Positions 26,544-35,406 of a DNA stretch of 64,000 nucleotides are shown here, piece after piece. Every line of letters begins with the position of its first letter. Within the stretch, counting starts at the first letter, position 1. The position numbers and the translations under genes are program-made. The notes under the pieces were generated by a model, which saw only the letters and a list, made by a program, of their open reading frames with translations, made no database searches and was not told the origin of the DNA. The stretch is from Bin87 sp964347975 (GTDB lineage Bacteria; Chloroflexota; Dehalococcoidia; Lucifugimonadales; UBA3495). The stretch spans positions 1 to 64,000 of the forward strand of contig CAYGAY010000010.1 in assembly GCA_964347975.1 (NCBI GenBank), written 5' to 3'.

Positions 26544-26685
26544 ATCAGGGCCGACCAACTTAGCTTCGGCGCCGACCGTTGGCATTGCGCCTGACGGTCG
26601 GCGCTTTGATTATTCGCTCGGCCGGTAAGAACGAGTGCGAGGTGGGTTTGAAGCCCGTCCTTTTGCGAACTGAACACTCCGGCAT

Positions 26686-27630
26686 TCACTCTTCCGATGG
26701 CCGGTTCTGCGGACGTTGCCGCGTGGCGCCGTCGGCCTCGATTCGGATTACCGTGACTCCCTGCGACCTGGCAAATTCTTCCTGGGGTGCGGCGACGTTT
26801 TGAGCGATGGCCAGGGCAATGGCAGGATGTCCGGTGGTGGCGCTCATAATCCGCGCCCGTTCAGCGGCGCGGGTGATGTCGCTGTTGTCGAGGGTGCGGG
26901 ATATTTCGCCGGTAATGACGTAGGTTTCGCGCTCCCGGTCCTGGGCGGTGACAATGACGTCGGCTTCCATGACTTCCAGAATATCCTCGCGGGTAATACG
27001 TCCAGCGTCTCGGGCGTCCAGCAGGATGTTTTCCAGCTCGTTGGCTTGAGGCATACCCCGCGCCTTGAGGATATGAGTTCTTTCCAGCATCAGATGGCGG
27101 AAAACGATGCCGGGTATTCTGCTGTGTACATCGTATTCCATTTGCCTGCCGTTGAGGTTGCCGAGTTGGCCTTCGATGCGGTTCAGGCGGCGGTTAGTTG
27201 TAGCTTGTTCAGTTTTCAGTTCCGCAACGTCGGTTTTGAGTTCCGCAACGTCGGTTTTGAGTTCCGAGATGTCGTTCTCCATCCTAGCCTGGACTTCCCG
27301 TATTTCCTGTACGCTGGCCTCCAGCCGGGCTTGGGCAGCTCTGAGTTCGGCCAGGTCTGACTCAACACGGTCCAGACGTTCAACGGTGGTCGTGATGACC
27401 CGGCTGCTGACCAGCGCGTAGCTTGCGATTTGCTCGGTGGTATCTCTGAGCGTTGAAGCCAACTCCGTCAGTCGGTCCTGAATCTGAACCAGCAGCTCCC
27501 CATGATGTTGAACTACGGCGGGCAGTTGCCGGAGTTCCTGCCCCAGCACGTGATTCCGCATCGCCTCCTGGAGCTCCGGGTTCTGCTCCATGGCGGACAG
27601 GATGTCAGAGAAGTTGTTGATGGTAGCCAT
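26686..27630 (-). CDS. Coiled-coil protein with conserved C-terminal domain, function unknown
   Basis: A 314-residue protein. Residues 55-155 are a long coiled coil that includes tandem ELKTDVA heptads (21-base repeats). The C-terminal 150 residues are globular (YDVHSRIPGIVFRHL...VMEADVIVTAQDRERETYVITGEISRTLDNSDITRAAERARIM). The DVIVTAQ...VITGEIS spacing with a following helix recalls a PD-(D/E)XK nuclease-like fold. Proteins of this build, a coiled coil then a nuclease-like domain, are common and uncharacterised in environmental bacteria. The nuclease idea is inference. The start ATG at 27630 has no clear ribosome site. Confidence 0.75.
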   Translation of the reverse strand: MATINNFSDILSAMEQNPELQEAMRNHVLGQELRQLPAVVQHHGELLVQIQDRLTELASTLRDTTEQIASYALVSSRVITTTVERLDRVESDLAELRAAQARLEASVQEIREVQARMENDISELKTDVAELKTDVAELKTEQATTNRRLNRIEGQLGNLNGRQMEYDVHSRIPGIVFRHLMLERTHILKARGMPQANELENILLDARDAGRITREDILEVMEADVIVTAQDRERETYVITGEISRTLDNSDITRAAERARIMSATTGHPAIALAIAQNVAAPQEEFARSQGVTVIRIEADGATRQRPQNRPSEE

Positions 27631-27731
27631 AATGGTTTAATTTCAGGCGTATGGCATTCTAATCTACCATACGCCACGGCCCCCAATTGCGGAGGCAACT
27701 ATGCAGCGCGCCGGCGAAAACGCGGCCTCTG

Positions 27732-29036
27732 CTACTTCCCGTTTCGCGCCGGCGACCCGTCGGGATAGAGGTCGTCCCACAGCGCGTCGCGCCAGTCCAC
27801 GCCTACGGGCAGGATGGCCTGGGCCGGGCGCAGCATGTAGTAATTGTCGCCGGCGCCGGGCGGTGCGCTGCCTTCGGCCACCGCGCGGGTGGCCTGCAAG
27901 AGTTGGCGGCGCGCGTAGATGATAGCCATGTCGGTGCGGCTCAGGTTCTCGCGGGAGCGGTCCACGATGTAGCCCATGCTCTCCTGCACCGCGACGTCCT
28001 GGGCGTTCACGCCGTCGATGCCGCTGAAAGTCTCGGTCTTCTGCACCGTCCGGTCAATCATCCAGTTGTTGTTCCGGTTGACCCTGGTGCGGAAGTCGTC
28101 GAGCATATGCTCGGGACCGCGCCCGTAACCGCGGTCCATGTCGATACGTTCTTCTTCCTCTATGGGTTCGTCATAGGACAGGTCCCAGTTCCAGACCATC
28201 ACGTTGTGATCGTCCATGGGCACCCACATATGGCCGGAGGCCAGGAATCCCACCGGGCCTGCCTTGCCCCGGTATCCGCGCTGGCTCGCCCGGATCTGGT
28301 GGAAGGGCATCACGAAATGGTACGCCCGGACATGGTTGCCTTCGTCGCCCAACGAACGTATGCCGGCGTAACGGTAGCCGTAGTCGGTGAGGTCCACTTC
28401 CAGTTCGGGCGGCTTGCCCTGCACGTGGGGAGAGTCGATGCGCAGGCCGGCATGAGTGGTATCCGTCCGCAAGGTGCGGTGGAGGATGGTGGCGTGGGCG
28501 GAGTCGATGCCGCCTTCCAGCGCCTGGAGCCAATTGCACTCCTGAATGTTCTTGGTGACGTGGCGGTGGGTCTCCGGCACGGCGGCCCACTCGAACTTGG
28601 GCGGGGGCGGCCTATGCTCTTTCGGCCCCATATAGGCCCAGATGACGCCCCCCAGTTCCATAGTGGGATAGGACGTAGTGGTCATCTTGGACGGAAAATC
28701 GCTGTCCTCGGGCTCGTTCATCATGTCCACGCACTGGCCATTCACGTCGAACTTCCAGCCGTGATACACGCAGCGCAGGCCGCACTCCTCGTTGCGTCCC
28801 AGCCACAGCGACACCAGCCGGTGGGGGCAAAACTCGTCCAGCAGGCCAATGCGTCCGTCGGTGTCACGGAAAGCGACCAGATCTTCGCCCAGCAGCTTGA
28901 CACGGACCGGCTCGCCGTCCGGCTCGGACAGTTCCCAGGACAACAGGGCCGGCGTCCAATAGCGGCGCATCAACTCGCCCATGGGGGTGCCCGGCCCAAC
29001 TTGAGTAAGGGTCATATTCTCTGCCTGTGAAATCAT
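27732..29036 (-). CDS. Rieske oxygenase alpha subunit (aromatic-ring-hydroxylating type)
   Basis: A 434-residue non-heme iron oxygenase large subunit. The Rieske cluster ligands are in CPHRLVSL and CVYHGWKFD near residues 70-95. The mononuclear iron site is in EGGIDSAHATILHRTL (D-x2-H-x4-H). The architecture matches phthalate/phenoxybenzoate dioxygenase-type single-component alpha subunits, which need a separate reductase. A GAGGAGG site precedes the ATG at 29036 by about 9 bases; a second ATG lies 7 codons in. The divergent amidohydrolase at 29533 and the hydrolase and LLM genes at 23-25 kb suggest one catabolic neighbourhood. Confidence 0.93.
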   Translation of the reverse strand: MISQAENMTLTQVGPGTPMGELMRRYWTPALLSWELSEPDGEPVRVKLLGEDLVAFRDTDGRIGLLDEFCPHRLVSLWLGRNEECGLRCVYHGWKFDVNGQCVDMMNEPEDSDFPSKMTTTSYPTMELGGVIWAYMGPKEHRPPPPKFEWAAVPETHRHVTKNIQECNWLQALEGGIDSAHATILHRTLRTDTTHAGLRIDSPHVQGKPPELEVDLTDYGYRYAGIRSLGDEGNHVRAYHFVMPFHQIRASQRGYRGKAGPVGFLASGHMWVPMDDHNVMVWNWDLSYDEPIEEEERIDMDRGYGRGPEHMLDDFRTRVNRNNNWMIDRTVQKTETFSGIDGVNAQDVAVQESMGYIVDRSRENLSRTDMAIIYARRQLLQATRAVAEGSAPPGAGDNYYMLRPAQAILPVGVDWRDALWDDLYPDGSPARNGK

Positions 29037-29159
29037 AGGGCATACCTCCTCTTGACGGGGTGTCAGAGTAGCAGTTATCGGGCGGATTTGCTATGCTGGC
29101 GCTGCCGACGCGACCCACAGCCCGGCGCGTTGCCCGGCAAGGATACCAGCATAACCACA

Positions 29160-29513
29160 ATGACGACGCTGAACGACGTTCGCGCTGCCCTGATAGCGCA
29201 GGGCTATCCAGCCGATCAAGTTGACGCCATGCTCAACCTGGCTGGCCGTATGGCACTTGAAGGCTCGCTGGCGTCGAAAGACGACCTGAACCAATTGCGG
29301 GATGAGTTCACGCAATTCAAGAGCGATGTTATCGAGAGATTTGCCGAGCTGCGCATCGAAATGAACGAAAGGTTCGCGGAGCAACGCGCGGATGCCGACG
29401 CCCGCAAGCGACGCATCATCAAGTGGGCAGCCGGAGCGGTGATCGGCGGCATCGCGGTGAACATAGCCGTCCTTGGTATAGGTATCGCTATTGTGGCGTT
29501 GCTCGTCCGATAA
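29160..29513 (+). CDS. Small coiled-coil protein with C-terminal membrane helix
   Basis: A 117-residue protein. The N-terminal 40 residues are followed by a charged amphipathic helix (LRDEFTQFKSDVIERFAELRIEMNERFAEQRADADARKRR) and one membrane span (AAGAVIGGIAVNIAVLGIGIAIVALLV). The layout is that of DUF1640/CCDC90-like or haemolysin-XhlA-like bacterial proteins, which lack a clear function. The start at 29160 matches the beginning of conserved-looking sequence. It ends 20 bases before the amidohydrolase. Confidence 0.7.
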   Translation: MTTLNDVRAALIAQGYPADQVDAMLNLAGRMALEGSLASKDDLNQLRDEFTQFKSDVIERFAELRIEMNERFAEQRADADARKRRIIKWAAGAVIGGIAVNIAVLGIGIAIVALLVR

Positions 29514-29532
29514 TTGGACACGGCCTTCCCAG

Positions 29533-30319
29533 ATGCAAATTGTAGATACCCACGTACACATTGGCCGGAACCACTATGAGCCGGTGGAAATGCTGCTGGC
29601 CCAGATGGAGCTGAATGGCGTTGCCAAGACGGTGCTGGTGCAGTCCACCGCCACGCTGGACAACTCCTACGTGCTGGAATGCCGGCAGCGTTTCCCGGGC
29701 CGGTTGGCTGTGGTGTGCCGCGTGGACGTGGACGACCCCGCTGCGCCGGACACGCTGGAAAGTCTGCATGCCGCCGGCGCCGAGACCCTGCGAATCAGGA
29801 ACTTTCACCGCTCGCCGGGTAATGACCCGCTGCGCATCTGGCGCGCTGCCGCCAACCTCGGTATGTCCGTTAGCGTGGGCGGGCCCGCAGAGGGTTTCGC
29901 GTCTCCCGAATTCGCCAACTTGGTGGCAGAGTTGCCGAATCTGACCGTCATCATCGAGCATCTGGCCGGCATGGGCATCCACGCCATCGGCGCTTCGACC
30001 ATGCCGCCTGACGACATATTTCGGCAGGCCCTCACCCTGGCGCGCTTCCCCAATACAGTGATGAAAATCCACGGCATGGGCGAGATCAGCGCCCCGCCTT
30101 TCCCGTACCAAAATACGCCGCCCTACGCGCGCATGGCTTACGACACCTTTGGGCCGGAGCGGATGATCTGGGGTTCCGATTGGCCCCGGGTAACCAAACC
30201 GGGAGGGCTACCGCAACTCGCTGCGCTACACCTGGGAGCAGATGGAGGAATGGTGTCCCGGGCTAGACTTGGCGAAGATTTTCGGTGAGACGGCTCTGAC
30301 TCTGTGGTCGTTTGACTGA
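29533..30319 (+). CDS. Amidohydrolase family (TIM-barrel) enzyme, frameshifted near the 3' end
   Basis: The protein starts MQIVDTHVHIGRNHYEP, with the H-x-H metal site of amidohydrolase_2 enzymes (ACMSD / phthalate-decarboxylase-like). It continues through VIIEHLAGMG and RMIWGSDWPRVTKP, whose Asp is the family's metal-site acid. Just after, at about 30200-30206 (ccgggaggg), the frame is lost. In the next frame the natural end follows: EGYRNSLRYTWEQMEEWCPGLDLAKIFGETALTLWSFD, stop 30317-30319. A one-base indel in the G run therefore breaks a 262-residue gene. Sequencing error is quite possible because everything else is intact. It is divergent from the Rieske oxygenase, and a ring-cleavage or decarboxylation role fits. 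Confidence 0.8.
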
Positions 30320-30473
30320 CGGCCGCCGGCGCGTCCGACAAGTCCGGCAAATCCTGTAATCCGGTCAGCGCGTATTATTGTCCAAATGGGCTGGCGTGAT
30401 TTACCATTGTTCATTAGTGCGGTGAATTTGCGACCGCAATAGAGCGCGTAACAATCATAGGAGGAAATAGTTG

Positions 30474-31736
30474 ATGACCAAGTACCTCAAGTACATCGCC
30501 GGCATGATGATGCTGGCGACCATGGCGGCGCTGCTTGCCTGCGGCCAGGAAGAGACCCCGGCCCCTGCGACAGGCGGCACTCAGCCTACCGCCGCGATGC
30601 AAGCTACCGAAGCGCCGTCCACGGCCATGGCGGAGCAGCCGCCCACGGCCATGGCGGAGCAGCCGCCCACGGCCATGGCGGAGCAGCCGCCTACGGCCAT
30701 GGCGGAGCAGCCGCCTACGGAAGCCGTGCCCGCGCCCGCGGCTACCGATGCCGTGCCAGTGCAGTCCGGCAGTCGTCTCGCCACCGTGCAGGGTCGCGGC
30801 ACCCTCATTTGCGCCAGCAACAACAGCCTGGCCGGTTTCGGTTTTATAGATGACAACGGCAACACCGTCGGCTTTGATATTGACCTCTGCCGCGCCGTGG
30901 CCGCCGCCGTCCTGGGCAACCCCGACGCCGTGGAATATCGCCCCACCACCGCCGCCGAGCGCGGCCCGACCATGCAGTCCGGCGAAGTGGACATGATGTC
31001 CCGCAACACCACCTGGACCAGCAGTCGCAACATCGGCTGGGGCAACTTCGCGCCCACGATGTTCTACGACGGCCAGGGCTTCATGGTGCCCAGGAGCCTG
31101 GGCGTTTCCAGCCTGACGGAACTGGAAGGCTCCGCAGTATGCGTGCAGCAGGGCACCACTACTGAGCTGAACCTACAGGACTTCATCAACCAGAACAATC
31201 TCAACATTGAAGTGATCGTTTTCCCGGACAACGTGAGCTCCAACGCCGGCTACACCAGCGGCCAGTGCGACGCCCTCACCACCGACCGCTCCGGCCTGGT
31301 CAGCACCCGCGCCGGCTTTGACAATCCCGACGACCACACCATCCTGCCCGGCACCATCTCCGAGGAGCCCCTGGGGCCGGTGGTCCCCCACGGCGATGAG
31401 CAGTGGTACGACGTCGTTTCCGTCGTGATGGGCATCCTCATCTACTCCGAGGCTTTTAGCATCACTTCCAACAGCGTGCCTACCGCCGTCACCGGCGACT
31501 CCGCCGTTGACCGCCTGTTCGGGCTGGAAGGCTCCTACGGGCAGGAGGAAATCGGGCTCTCCGCTACCGTGGCCCAGGACGTCATCCGCGCCGTGGGCAA
31601 CTACGGCGAGATTTACGACCGCCACCTGACCCCGCTGGGACTGGAGCGGGAAGGCAGCCGCAATGCCCTGTGGTCGGCCGCACCCTGCCAGGACTGCCCC
31701 AAGGGCGGCCAGATTTACACGGCTCCCTTGCGCTAA
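30474..31736 (+). CDS. Polar amino acid ABC transporter substrate-binding lipoprotein (AapJ-like)
   Basis: A 420-residue lipoprotein. The signal peptide ends in the lipobox ALLAC, with the lipidated Cys at residue 23. A Pro/Ala-rich linker with four PPTAMAEQ repeats follows. The binding domain then has ATVQGRGTLICASNNSLAGFGF and GFDIDLCRAVAAAVLG, characteristic of general L-amino acid (AapJ/BztA) receptors. The start at ATG 30474 has AGGAGG 9 bases upstream; a TTG three bases earlier is in frame. It is first in a receptor - permease - permease - ATPase operon. The two late Cys (PCQDCPKGG) may form a disulfide. Confidence 0.93.
   Translation: MTKYLKYIAGMMMLATMAALLACGQEETPAPATGGTQPTAAMQATEAPSTAMAEQPPTAMAEQPPTAMAEQPPTAMAEQPPTEAVPAPAATDAVPVQSGSRLATVQGRGTLICASNNSLAGFGFIDDNGNTVGFDIDLCRAVAAAVLGNPDAVEYRPTTAAERGPTMQSGEVDMMSRNTTWTSSRNIGWGNFAPTMFYDGQGFMVPRSLGVSSLTELEGSAVCVQQGTTTELNLQDFINQNNLNIEVIVFPDNVSSNAGYTSGQCDALTTDRSGLVSTRAGFDNPDDHTILPGTISEEPLGPVVPHGDEQWYDVVSVVMGILIYSEAFSITSNSVPTAVTGDSAVDRLFGLEGSYGQEEIGLSATVAQDVIRAVGNYGEIYDRHLTPLGLEREGSRNALWSAAPCQDCPKGGQIYTAPLR
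30621..30716 (+). repeat. 24-bp tandem repeat (four units) in the receptor linker
   Basis: There are four consecutive units of acggccatggcggagcagcc plus gccc or gcct. They encode PTAMAEQP-type repeats between the lipid anchor and the binding domain. The near identity of the units suggests that copy number changes easily, altering tether length. Confidence 0.9.
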
Positions 31737-31776
31737 CACGCCAGGGCAGGTCGGCGGGCCTCAACAGGCCCAACGC

Positions 31777-31801
31777 AGGGGCGGGTTTCAAACCCGCCCC
31801 T
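31777..31801 (+). terminator. Hairpin between receptor and permease genes
   Basis: aggggcgggt-ttcaa-acccgcccct is a perfect 10-bp stem followed by attg, with no long T-run. It lies in the 147-base gap after the receptor gene. Such hairpins commonly stabilise or partly terminate receptor mRNA so that the receptor is made in excess over the permease. Confidence 0.6.
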
Positions 31802-31883
31802 ATTGCTGATGGCGCGAGCGGGCGCGATTTCCGCCAATGCGCTAGAATGGCGCCCGACACGGATACCGGAGCCGGCAATCCTT

Positions 31884-33083
31884 ATGACGACGCTACTGCA
31901 ACGGCTGACCTACCAGGGCATCCCGGTTTGGCGGCACGCCACGGTCATCGAGTGGACCGCGCAGATTGTGTCGGCTTTCCTGGTGGCGGCCCTGGTAGTC
32001 GGGGCCATTGCCAACATTGGCAACGCCATCAACGAGCGGGACATTCCCTACGGCTTCAGCTTCCTGTCCCGAGAGTACCAGACGCCCATCGGCGACACCT
32101 TCATTCCCTATGAGTCGTCCGATACGTTTCTTTACGCCTTCGGAGTAGCCGCGCTGAACACCGTGGTCGTCGCCGTGGCCGGCGTCATTCTGGCGACGCT
32201 GCTGGGCATTTTCATCGGCGTCGTCCGGTTGTCTGGCAACTGGATTGCCTCCCGGCTGGCGCTGGTTTATATTGAGTTTTTCCGCAACGTGCCGCTGCTG
32301 GTGCAGCTGCTTTTCTGGTTCTACATCATGCTGGCTTTTCCCATCGAGCGGGAAAGCTGGGTCATCGGCGGCGCGCTGTACATCAACAACGCCGGCGTCT
32401 CATTCCCCTGGCCCATGGGAACATCCCTGTGGGCCGTCCTGATTTGGCTGGCGTGCGCGGCGGCGGCCGTCGTCGCCGGCGTCGCCGTCCATCGCCGGCT
32501 GTCCGACCGGGAAAGTGAAACCGGCCAAGCCTCCTACCCCGTCGTTGTCGGGTGCGTCGTCGCCGTGGCAATCGGCGCGCTGTCCTGGCTGATAATGAGT
32601 TTTATTTTCGGCGACTCGCCCTTCGCCATCTCCGTGCCGGAACCGCAGGGCCGCTTCGCCCGGGTGCAGGACGGCTTCACGGCCCGGGCTGGGTTCATCG
32701 TCCTGCTGGTTGGCCTGGTGATGTACACCGCGTCATTCATCGCCGAAATCGTGCGGGCCGGCATCCAGTCCGTGGGGCGGGGCCAGATCGAGGCCGCCCG
32801 GGCCCTGGGTCTGTCGCCGGTTAACACCCTGCGCCAGGTAACGTTCCCCCAAGCCCTGCGCGTCATCATCCCGCCGTGGATCAGCCAGTGCCTCAACCTC
32901 ACCAAGAACAGCAGCCTGGGCCTGGCCATCGGCTTCACCGAACTCACCAGCGTCGCCCTGACCATGACCCAAACCGCGCCGGCCGTGTCCATTTTCATGG
33001 TGCTGATGGCAGCCTACCTGGCGATGAGCCTCACCTGGTCGCTGATTGGCAACCTGTACAACCGGCGTATCAGCTTTTCCTGA
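31884..33083 (+). CDS. Amino acid ABC transporter permease 1 (AapQ-like)
   Basis: A 399-residue inner-membrane permease of the HAAT/PAAT family. It has several membrane spans and the ATPase-docking EAA loop EAARALGLSPVNTLRQVTFPQALRVIIPP. The long periplasmic region after the first span and the DRES-containing insert match AapQ/BztB proteins. The ATG 31884 starts MTTLLQRLTYQGIPVW. Its stop lies 5 bases before the next permease, so the two are surely co-translated. Confidence 0.92.
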   Translation: MTTLLQRLTYQGIPVWRHATVIEWTAQIVSAFLVAALVVGAIANIGNAINERDIPYGFSFLSREYQTPIGDTFIPYESSDTFLYAFGVAALNTVVVAVAGVILATLLGIFIGVVRLSGNWIASRLALVYIEFFRNVPLLVQLLFWFYIMLAFPIERESWVIGGALYINNAGVSFPWPMGTSLWAVLIWLACAAAAVVAGVAVHRRLSDRESETGQASYPVVVGCVVAVAIGALSWLIMSFIFGDSPFAISVPEPQGRFARVQDGFTARAGFIVLLVGLVMYTASFIAEIVRAGIQSVGRGQIEAARALGLSPVNTLRQVTFPQALRVIIPPWISQCLNLTKNSSLGLAIGFTELTSVALTMTQTAPAVSIFMVLMAAYLAMSLTWSLIGNLYNRRISFS

Positions 33084-33088
33084 AAACG

Positions 33089-34342
33089 ATGACCACCGAC
33101 CGGAACATCCCAACCCCGGCGTCAACCGCGCTGCCGCCGCCGCGGCTGAGCGTGGGGGCGGCCGGCTGGGTTCGCGCCAACCTGTTCAGCAACTGGTTCA
33201 ACACCTTGCTCTCCGTCATATTCGGCCCCGTCCTGGTACTCGGCCTGTGGTTCGGTCTGAAGTGGATATTCTTCGACGCCGACTGGACCGTGGTCACGAC
33301 GCTGGGCGGGCGCTTTGTCATCGGCCAGTACAATACTACCGAAGCCTGTCCCGGCAACAACTGTTTCTGGCGGCCCCAGGTTGCCCTGATGCTGGTGACG
33401 ATGCTGCTGGGAATGGGTTGGGCCGTGGCCGGCGGCCTCGCCCGCAACATCGCCATCATCGCCACCGTCGTCATCGCCCTGTTCGCCTTCCTGCCCTATG
33501 GTCTTGACAAGATGGGATGGGACGTGCGCCTGCTGCTGCTGGCCAACGCGCCGGCTTTGCTGGCCGGCTGGGCCCTGGCCCGTTACACTCCGTTGGGCGC
33601 CCCACGCTGGATAGCGATCCTGGCCGTTGCGGTCTTCATCATTACTCTGGTTCTGTTCCGGGGCATCCCCGGCGTACCGGGATTGCAGCCGGTACCGGTG
33701 CGCAACTGGGGCGGCCTGATGCTGAACCTGCTGCTGGCGGTGGCCGGCATTACCATCAGCTTTCCCATCGGCATCGCGTTGGCTCTGGGCCGGCGCAGCC
33801 GCCTGCCAGTGGTCAAGTGGTTGTGCGTAACCTTCATTGAAGTGTTCCGCGGCGTGCCGCTGATAACCCTGCTGTTCATGTCGCAGACGCTGGTGCCGCT
33901 GGCTTTTCCGGAGGAATTCCCGCAGAACTCCCTGTTCCGCGCCGCCATCGTGATTACGCTGTTCAGCGCGGCTTATATGGCCGAGAACATCCGCGGCGGT
34001 CTGCAGGCGCTGCACCCAGGCCAGGCCGAGGCGGCCCGCGCCCTGGGCCTTCCCGGCTGGCACACGACGATGCTCATATCCCTGCCCCAGGCCATCCGCA
34101 ACGTCATCCCGGCCATCGTCGGCCAGTTCATTGGCCTGTTCAAGGACACCAGCCTGGTCTATATCATCGGGATGGTGGACATCGTGCAACTCAGCCGCGT
34201 TTTCATCTCCGGCAACACCGAATTCCTGGACGACGCGCCGGAGGTCTTTCTTTTCATCGCAGTGGTCTTCTGGGTTTTCTGTTACGGGATGTCCTACGTC
34301 AGCCGGCACATTGAGCAGCGCCTGGGGGTTGGCGAGCGATAG
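33089..34342 (+). CDS. Amino acid ABC transporter permease 2 (AapM-like)
   Basis: A 417-residue partner permease. The C-terminal permease domain contains IEVFRGVPLITLLFMSQ and the EAA loop EAARALGLPGWHTTMLISLPQAIRNVIPA. The N-terminal half has extra membrane spans, as in AapM/BztC. The start at ATG 33089 follows the previous stop directly. The ATP-binding protein follows after 35 bases. Confidence 0.92.
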   Translation: MTTDRNIPTPASTALPPPRLSVGAAGWVRANLFSNWFNTLLSVIFGPVLVLGLWFGLKWIFFDADWTVVTTLGGRFVIGQYNTTEACPGNNCFWRPQVALMLVTMLLGMGWAVAGGLARNIAIIATVVIALFAFLPYGLDKMGWDVRLLLLANAPALLAGWALARYTPLGAPRWIAILAVAVFIITLVLFRGIPGVPGLQPVPVRNWGGLMLNLLLAVAGITISFPIGIALALGRRSRLPVVKWLCVTFIEVFRGVPLITLLFMSQTLVPLAFPEEFPQNSLFRAAIVITLFSAAYMAENIRGGLQALHPGQAEAARALGLPGWHTTMLISLPQAIRNVIPAIVGQFIGLFKDTSLVYIIGMVDIVQLSRVFISGNTEFLDDAPEVFLFIAVVFWVFCYGMSYVSRHIEQRLGVGER

Positions 34343-34377
34343 CGCCGGCCGCCGCCACTAACGCAACGGAGCATACT

Positions 34378-35136
34378 ATGACTGCCAACGGAAATACCGC
34401 CGCCGTGGAAGACATTATCATCTGCCACGACGTGCACAAGTGGTACGGCAACTTTCACGCCCTGCGCGGGATCACCACCACCGTCAAGAAAGGCGAGGTG
34501 GTGGTCATCATAGGCCCGTCGGGATCGGGCAAATCCACCTTTATCCGCACCATCAACCGCCTGGAGCAGCACCAGCGTGGCGACATCGTCGTTGACGGCA
34601 TCGAGTTGACCAACGACGTGCGCAACATTGACGCCATCCGCCGGGACGTGGGCATGGTTTTCCAGTCTTTCAACCTGTTCCCCCACTTGACGGTGCTGCG
34701 GAATATCACTCTGGCGCCGAACAAGGTACGCAAACTCCCGATGCACGAGGCCGAGGGCATCGCCATGGAGCTTCTGGACCGGGTGGGCATACCGGAACAG
34801 GCGGACAAGTATCCGGCCCAACTCTCCGGCGGTCAGCAGCAGAGAGTAGCCATCGCCCGCGCCCTGGCCATGCAGCCCAACATCATGCTCTTTGACGAGC
34901 CGACCTCGGCCCTGGACCCGGAGATGATTAAAGAGGTACTGGAGGTGATGCGCGAGCTGGCCGAATCGCAGATGACGATACTGGCCGTATCGCACGAGTT
35001 GGGCTTTGCCCGCGAGGTGGCCGACCGCATCATGATGTTCGACGAGGGCCAGATTGTCGAAGATCAGCCGCCCGATGAGTTTTTTAACAACCCCCGCCAC
35101 GAACGGGTCAAGCACTTTCTATCGCAGATTCTGTAA
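34378..35136 (+). CDS. Amino acid ABC transporter ATP-binding protein (AapP-like)
   Basis: A 252-residue ATPase that powers the transporter. It has Walker A GPSGSGKST, Q-loop VFQSFNLFPHLTVL, signature LSGGQQQRVAIARAL, Walker B IMLFDEPTSALDPE and switch His in VSHELGFAREVAD. It is the last gene of the four-gene operon. A REP-like palindrome starts 10 bases after its stop and may serve as the operon's 3' end. Confidence 0.96.
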   Translation: MTANGNTAAVEDIIICHDVHKWYGNFHALRGITTTVKKGEVVVIIGPSGSGKSTFIRTINRLEQHQRGDIVVDGIELTNDVRNIDAIRRDVGMVFQSFNLFPHLTVLRNITLAPNKVRKLPMHEAEGIAMELLDRVGIPEQADKYPAQLSGGQQQRVAIARALAMQPNIMLFDEPTSALDPEMIKEVLEVMRELAESQMTILAVSHELGFAREVADRIMMFDEGQIVEDQPPDEFFNNPRHERVKHFLSQIL

Positions 35137-35145
35137 CTCCCCCTG

Positions 35146-35175
35146 CCGTCATTCCGGCGAAAGCCGGAGTGACGG
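35146..35175. repeat. REP-like palindrome after the ABC operon
   Basis: ccgtcattccggc - gaaa - gccggagtgacgg pairs over 13 positions with one mismatch. It is the same family as the inner arms at 148-209. A GNRA-type gaaa loop caps it, giving a very stable RNA hairpin that could protect or end the operon mRNA. Confidence 0.75.
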
Positions 35176-35391
35176 GTGTGTGATTGGAGCGACAAAGTGG
35201 CGCTGGTGAGAAAATTCGGACGGTGGGTCTGGGCCGGCGGCGCCGCTGAATCCCACTGGGCCAGGGAGCGCCGTTTGCCCCTCTGGGAACATCCCTGGTT
35301 CACCCGGCTCTATCGTATCGCCCTGCTCACGGGTTGGGCCGCGGTGATCGCATTTTTTCTCATCTGGAATCTGGTGTGGGCTACGCCGTGA
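35176..35391 (+). CDS. Small single-span membrane protein, unknown function
   Basis: About 64-71 residues: an Arg/Trp-rich N-terminal part (KFGRWVWAGGAAESHWARERR), then RLPLWEHPWFTRLYR and one membrane helix (IALLTGWAAVIAFFLIWNLVW). The composition looks natural, but the start is unclear: GTG codons at 35176, 35197 and 35206 are all in frame and none has a good ribosome site. It directly follows the palindrome. I do not recognise a family. Confidence 0.5.
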   Translation: MCDWSDKVALVRKFGRWVWAGGAAESHWARERRLPLWEHPWFTRLYRIALLTGWAAVIAFFLIWNLVWATP

Positions 35392-35406
35392 GGGGGTTGG
35401 GGCCGT

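Noticed and set aside
30621..30716. Direct repeats as a replication or integration iteron site
   Set aside because: They lie inside the receptor coding frame, are a multiple of three and encode a Pro/Ala linker.
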